Shown here one piece after another: positions 63,747-64,000 of a stretch of 64,000 nt of DNA. Positions within the stretch are counted from its first letter, which is position 1. Each line of letters starts with the position of its first letter. The notes beneath the pieces are model-generated. The model was not told where the DNA came from and made no database searches. It was given only the letters and a program-made list of their open reading frames with translations. The DNA lies in contig MKVQ01000049.1 of the NCBI GenBank assembly GCA_001899635.1, forward strand, positions 213,017-277,016. Direction: 5' to 3'. A program made the position numbers and the translations under genes. This stretch comes from Myxococcales bacterium 68-20 (GTDB taxonomy: Bacteria; Myxococcota_A; Polyangia; Polyangiales; Polyangiaceae).

Positions 63747-64000
63747 ATGAGAGATGGAAGGCCGCGTGCTCTCGGTCTCACGCTCGCAGCGGTGGTGATC
63801 GCGTCGTCGTTCGTTGGATGCCCGCTCCTGAAGAAGAAGTCCGCCGACGCCGGTGGCGACGACGACGATCCGAGCGCCGAGCTGGCTGACGCGACCACGG
63901 TCACTGCGCAGGGGATCGGAGCGAAGAACGAGGCGAACGTTCTCCGCTACGCGAACGAGACCGCACTTCCGAACGAGCCCGCGGTCATCGGCGACAGCGG
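63747..64000 (+). CDS. Lipoprotein paralogue of its upstream neighbour, partial
   Basis: ATG 63747 opens 84 codons to the window end. The signal (LGLTLAAVVIASSFVGC) has a lipobox. PLLKKKSADAGGDDDDPSAE and the following EANVLRYANETALPNE correspond to GLLKKLKGTEEDAG and GDVARFPDETKVADVS of the upstream gene, so the two are tandem duplicates. GAGGAG lies 10 bases upstream of the ATG. The rest of the protein, presumably the SH3-like module, lies beyond the window. Confidence 0.8.
   Translation, partial: MRDGRPRALGLTLAAVVIASSFVGCPLLKKKSADAGGDDDDPSAELADATTVTAQGIGAKNEANVLRYANETALPNEPAVIGDS

Overview
The window is a high-GC (roughly two-thirds G+C) chromosomal segment of a Gram-negative bacterium. 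It carries LolA, several outer-membrane beta-barrel proteins, and many lipoproteins with low-complexity linkers rich in Asp, Ala and Gly. It also has a membrane-anchored kinase-like protein and GYF-type and transglutaminase-type membrane proteins. This mix, with succinate-type TCA and lysine genes scattered rather than clustered, suggests a member of the Myxococcota (probably Polyangia). That assignment is inference from content; there is no rRNA or other marker in the window.

Layout. 0-5 kb: a partial lipoprotein, an outer-membrane barrel and a TetR regulator with a histone-like tail, with an AT-rich perfect palindrome in front of the barrel gene, then two envelope genes. 5-15 kb: a papain-like lipoprotein, Hsp33, a HAD phosphatase, an acyl-CoA dehydrogenase, a CCA-adding enzyme, an AlgE-like barrel, an M15-like murein peptidase, and an ECF sigma factor coupled to a monoglyceride-lipase-like hydrolase. 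15-21.5 kb (mostly minus strand): a Cys-rich lipoprotein, a [2Fe-2S] ferredoxin, an orphan DNA methyltransferase, a zinc-ribbon membrane protein, lolA, ruvC and yebC. 21.7-23 kb: an alkaline-phosphatase-superfamily pseudogene broken by several frameshifts.

23-36 kb is the most unusual part. A degenerate (pseudo)kinase is followed by three copies of the 10-mer CCGACGTTGC and then by a REP-associated tyrosine transposase (RAYT-like, HUH) gene. Next come two giant transglutaminase-type envelope proteins, one of which has lost the catalytic Cys. Then an 0.7-kb non-coding array holds 13 further exact copies and about six variants of the same 10-mer, all in the same orientation. Beyond it lies a gene whose C-terminal domain matches that of the pseudokinase. 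I read this as a RAYT with its own short repeats and a large satellite array of them.

36-43 kb: a GYF-domain protein with long Ala-rich tandem repeats, icd, then a decaying stretch with gene relics, a DoxX protein and a frameshifted lipoprotein gene. 43-50.5 kb: a ferritin-like lipoprotein and a tightly overlapping five-gene operon that encodes a full route from phosphoenolpyruvate to 2-aminoethylphosphonate, its nucleotide activation and transfer to an alcohol. This is probably a phosphonolipid pathway. 50.5-64 kb: a membrane metallophosphoesterase, mdh, an Ig-like lipoprotein, sucC-sucD, a carotenoid-desaturase-like flavoprotein, ndk-dapD-dapE and two tandem paralogous SH3-like lipoproteins, the second cut by the window end.
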